Shown here piece by piece: positions 10,055-12,949 of a DNA stretch of 12,949 nucleotides. The stretch comes from Physocladia obscura (taxonomy: Eukaryota; Chytridiomycota; Chytridiomycetes; Chytridiales; Chytriomycetaceae): NCBI GenBank assembly GCA_027596945.1, contig JADGJH010000946.1, positions 1-12,949 of the forward strand, read 5' to 3'. The notes under the pieces are model-generated. The model did no database searches and was not told the origin of the DNA. It saw only the letters and a list, made by a program, of their open reading frames with translations. The position numbers and the translations under genes are program-made. The first letter of the stretch is position 1. Every line of letters starts with the position of its first letter.

Positions 10055-12283
10055 TCAGATGAAATCATCTTTCTCAGCACCAACTATCGAGTAACCTCGT
10101 CCACTTTTACCCCCTTTTTGAGACAGTGGCGCGACTTTATCATCAGAATCTATTTCTTCATCCAAATGAGCAAACTCATTTGCTCCAAAATCCAAATCCG
10201 CACGCCTCTGAGTCTTCATAATAACCTCCTGTTTTGCTGCTTGTGCCAGTGTCTTAATTTTTTCACTTGCATCTTTAATTCCGTCGTCAATTTGTCGCCT
10301 CTTGAGCATATATACTGTAACACAAGTTATAAGAATAACCCCAGCCAATCCCATCAACTGAGCCTGCATATGAGTGGGAATTTTTTTTCCAACGGCAGAT
10401 GGATCAACGCTGATAGTATTGCTAACTCGAGTTTGATTCAACTCAATGAGGAGCTCTGCAGCCAAATTTGTGATTGCATCCACAATAGTTTCACTTGTCA
10501 TAAAAAAGGTGGCCATTTGAGAAGAGATGATATTTGATACATTGTTATAATGATGCCCAACAAGGGAAGACGGACGCAAGGCAGGAGTAGCATTTCTGAA
10601 GATGTCGCAAAGATCTTGGCCTATATGAGTGCACACAGCAGAATCTAAATAAAATTGTAAGATAGGTTCATTAGAAGTGAAATTTGAAAGAGCAAAATTA
10701 CCAGAATACAAATCTTGTCTTGTTGGAATTATATTTAATCCGTCACGAACAACAGCGCTTCGTTGCATTCCTTTACTTGCAAGCCAATTTACAACTTTCA
10801 CTGCGGCAGTAGGATTTGTCGAGTACTTGTACACACCAAAACCCCAGCCACCTACGGCTCCAACATTCATATGCGAATCCCATCCAACAACTGGTCCTAC
10901 ACCCCAGTCAAAACTCAGCGCAGAAAGGAGAATAGGATATGTGCTCGCCCAATGCCTCAAAAATAGGGAGTTTCCTGCAGCAAATCTGACGACAGATGGG
11001 TCATTTGTCATAGCTGCCGCAATTCCTGATGATGTTTGGTAGGTGGACACAGCCGGATTCAAGAAATCATTTGGATCAATTATATTGGTGGTTGTCCATT
11101 CTGATATTCGTTGAATAACTTCTGCCACAGAGTTTGTTTCAATAGCAACATAACCAGTTGTGGGATCGATGATTGCAGAATTATTGTATCCACGGAGCCA
11201 TTCTGCAACTTGTGCGGTCAAGTACTCACCTGTGAATTTTTCTCAGTCTTCCAATATTTTCTGAAATGTGATTACCGGCAAACTGAGCAGTGTATCCCGA
11301 AAATCCATAATTATCCACAGCACGCAAAGCTGTCAAAACTGCTGTCGCCATAGATTCAATATCATCAAATGAGTAAGGTGGTCCTTGAGAGCTGTATCTC
11401 GCTAAAACTTCAGCATTGAAATATATAACTCCGAGGTCAGCTTCAGTTGGAAGAGAAACTGTTGTCACAGCAACAAAAAATCAATAAGATGCCGATTATA
11501 AAATGATATTGATTTAATTTGCAAAACTAATATACCGAGTCTTCCATTAACGTATGAGTTTGTAAGAAACCCTGCCGAGAATCCGTTTGTTATATATTGA
11601 TCCCATTTTGATAAATCAACAAGGCAATCAGCCAAGTCTCCCAAAACAGTTGCTTCGAGCATAACGACATCGAAAAGTGCTCCAATTTTTTGGTTGCAAG
11701 CGCTGCGCACCTGTGAAAGATACACATTATAATCTTGCCCAACAGGAAATTGCTTCACGTCGATTTTAAGATAGCTGTTGTTGTTTTCTGTGCTGGATTC
11801 TAAAAGTTTGATGGATTTTGAGATATATTCGCCATAAGAAGATGTCGCCTGGTCATTAGTCATTAGAACTGTCACGACACCAACTCCAGTTGTATTGTAA
11901 TATAGATCCGGAATCGGAAATCCTTGTGCATCATAAGATGGAACAGACTGAACTGGAGTTACAATAGACTTGGAAAATGTCGATATTGTTGTTGAAATTG
12001 AAAGTTTTATTGAAGTAGTATTGACGGATACTTTTGGCACTACAGTTGAGCTGGTGACTGATTTCAACACGAGCTTTATTAGTACAATAAAATGAAGAAA
12101 AAAGAAAAAAATTTTACGCGTGCTGGTTGCATTGAAAGCCCGCGCAATAATTTGCGGTGGTAATAGTTGAGCTTGATGAAGTTTTAGTTTGAAAGTTATG
12201 TAAGAAATAAAAAGGTGAGTACCTTTGGAAAACTGAAATACAGTAGCAGACGTGATCAAATGATATGCTTTCAATAATTTCAT
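10055..12283 (-). CDS. Type I membrane protein with ABC-type sugar solute-binding ectodomain, 6 exons, about 645 aa
   Basis: The ectodomain (about residues 98-505) resembles bacterial extracellular solute-binding proteins, family 1 (type II periplasmic-binding fold). Markers are DVVMLEATVLGDLADCLVDL, LPTEADLGVIYFNAEVL, GEYLTAQVAEWLRGY, VGGWGFGVYKYSTNPTAAVK, PTRQDLYSDSAV and PALRPSSLVGHHYNNVS. A single membrane segment (about 546-564, LMGLAGVILITCVTVYMLK) is followed by RR and an 81-residue charged tail. Modelled minus-strand exons: 12283-12223, 12171-12118, 12057-11536, 11458-11276, 11229-10702, 10644-10055. Introns at 11459-11535 and 11230-11275 are forced by frame and family pattern; the 57-nt intron at 10645-10701 is inferred because its removal restores the DLYSD motif. 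The first two introns are less sure, and the signal peptide at 1-20 is weak. No ABC permease or ATPase lies nearby, so a receptor or ligand-capture role is more likely than classical transport; this is inference. Confidence 0.85.
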
Positions 12284-12350
12284 AATGATTGTGAGAGATT
12301 TTCGTTGAGAAAAATTTAAGTGTTGATCAGTAATAGCATATTAGATAAAA
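12284..12350. promoter_or_regulatory. 67-bp divergent gap between solute-binding protein and small membrane protein genes
   Basis: The two start codons (minus 12283, plus 12351) are 67 bp apart, so the genes probably share a bidirectional promoter or have overlapping 5' transcripts. The sequence is AT-rich with no clear TATA box or known operator. Shared control of two membrane proteins is plausible but not shown. Confidence 0.45.
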
Positions 12351-12899
12351 ATGACTCAGGAAAATATCAAGGCAACAACACACTTCAGAGATTTAATGAA
12401 TTTATGGATCAAATTTTATGTACACTGGATGCTCATAATATTTTGGGTTCCGTTGAGACTTGCTAAGCTGCTACAGTGGTCTGGAACTTTCCTCGTTATC
12501 TTAGGAGCAATCATTGAATCTGTGTTTGGAAATACAACGAAATCGACAGAAGAAATACGTCGCCTTCAGTGCAAATTAATTCCGAATATTGTTGCTTCTT
12601 CAACGCGTGTTCGCTCACCAATTGTTTCTTTAATTTTTCAGCCAAGGCTTATGTTAGCCATGGTATCTGAACTCGTCAGCCCACCCTTATTACCAAAATC
12701 ACTCAAAAATACACCACCAAGACGACAATTGCAATCATCTGCTATTGCCGCAATTACATGGAGAAAAGAAACAACCGGCTTTTGTTGTGTAACCCAACTT
12801 GAAAACAGATTACCTAGAAAGGGCCAGGTTTTTCAAAGAAAAAGCAATGAAGAAAGAGAGCGCCGGCTGATAGAAGATCAAATTTGGTTGAGTGATTAA
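12351..12899 (+). CDS. Unrecognised small membrane protein, 182 aa
   Basis: I do not recognise this protein. It starts at the first ATG of a 182-codon open frame and ends in TAA. Residues 18-61 hold two closely spaced hydrophobic stretches (about 22-37, FYVHWMLIIFWVPLRL, and 43-59, WSGTFLVILGAIIESVF), which could form a hairpin or one long membrane segment. The remaining 120 residues are polar and basic with Ser/Pro/Arg-rich parts and an Arg/Glu-rich C-terminal helix (EERERRLIEDQ). A TTTAATTTTTCAG at 12630-12642 resembles an intron acceptor, but no convincing donor at the usual distance was found, so a single exon is assumed. The gene is divergent from the solute-binding receptor-like gene, 67 bp away. 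Confidence 0.55.
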   Translation: MTQENIKATTHFRDLMNLWIKFYVHWMLIIFWVPLRLAKLLQWSGTFLVILGAIIESVFGNTTKSTEEIRRLQCKLIPNIVASSTRVRSPIVSLIFQPRLMLAMVSELVSPPLLPKSLKNTPPRRQLQSSAIAAITWRKETTGFCCVTQLENRLPRKGQVFQRKSNEERERRLIEDQIWLSD

Positions 12900-12949
12900 A
12901 GGGGCCACAGTATTAATAGTTAAAAACTTCCAACTTTATTTTCTTGTTC
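12900..12949. other. 3' flank at the window edge
   Basis: Fifty bases after the stop codon of the small membrane protein gene. AT-rich; no polyadenylation signal of the AATAAA type and nothing else recognised before the window ends. Confidence 0.4.

Noticed and set aside
12058..12222. Single 165-nt intron at the 5' end of the solute-binding gene
   Set aside because: Phase-compatible, but far longer than other introns in this gene; two introns of 51 and 60 nt with a 54-nt exon fit better. It is not excluded.
10055..12283. Bacterial contamination or very recent horizontal transfer as source of the solute-binding gene
   Set aside because: At least two stop-containing or frame-forcing spliceosomal introns, AT composition like the neighbours, and a eukaryote-style membrane anchor and tail argue for a long-resident nuclear gene; the ultimate origin could still be bacterial.

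Overview
The window looks like nuclear DNA of a fungus, most likely a zoosporic (chytrid-type) lineage. It is AT-rich and gene-dense. Most genes carry several short GT-AG introns, mostly 45-77 nt, and start codons can lie only tens of bases apart. The gene content (a pyridoxal-phosphate synthase glutaminase, eIF5B, a KIN1/MARK-like kinase with KA1 domain, small secreted cysteine-patterned proteins, and a membrane-anchored bacterial-type solute-binding protein) fits an early-diverging fungus. The species cannot be fixed from the sequence.

Layout: (1) 1-340 is AT-rich, with no gene seen. (2) 341-1154, minus: PdxT/SNO glutaminase, 3 exons, 222 aa. (3) 1181-5945, plus: eIF5B, 13 exons, 1300 aa, with its start codon only 26 bp from that of PdxT on the other strand. 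(4) 6046-6614 and 6807-7332, both minus: two paralogous small secreted six-cysteine proteins, each of two exons, with the single intron at the same place (directly after the third cysteine). (5) 7595-9969, plus: a CAMK-type Ser/Thr kinase with a C-terminal KA1 domain, 10 exons, 628 aa, divergent from the second six-cysteine gene. (6) 10055-12283, minus: a type I membrane protein whose ectodomain is an ABC-type sugar solute-binding protein, 6 exons modelled, about 645 aa. (7) 12351-12899, plus: an unrecognised 182-aa membrane protein, divergent from gene 6 across 67 bp.

The exon models were built by hand from splice signals, reading frame and family resemblance. The eIF5B, kinase, PdxT and six-cysteine models are well constrained; the 5' end of gene 6 is the weakest part. 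PdxT and eIF5B are housekeeping genes. The six-cysteine pair, the solute-binding ectodomain protein and the small divergent membrane protein all look like cell-surface products and are the most unusual content. Nothing here suggests a mobile element, CRISPR array or prophage.
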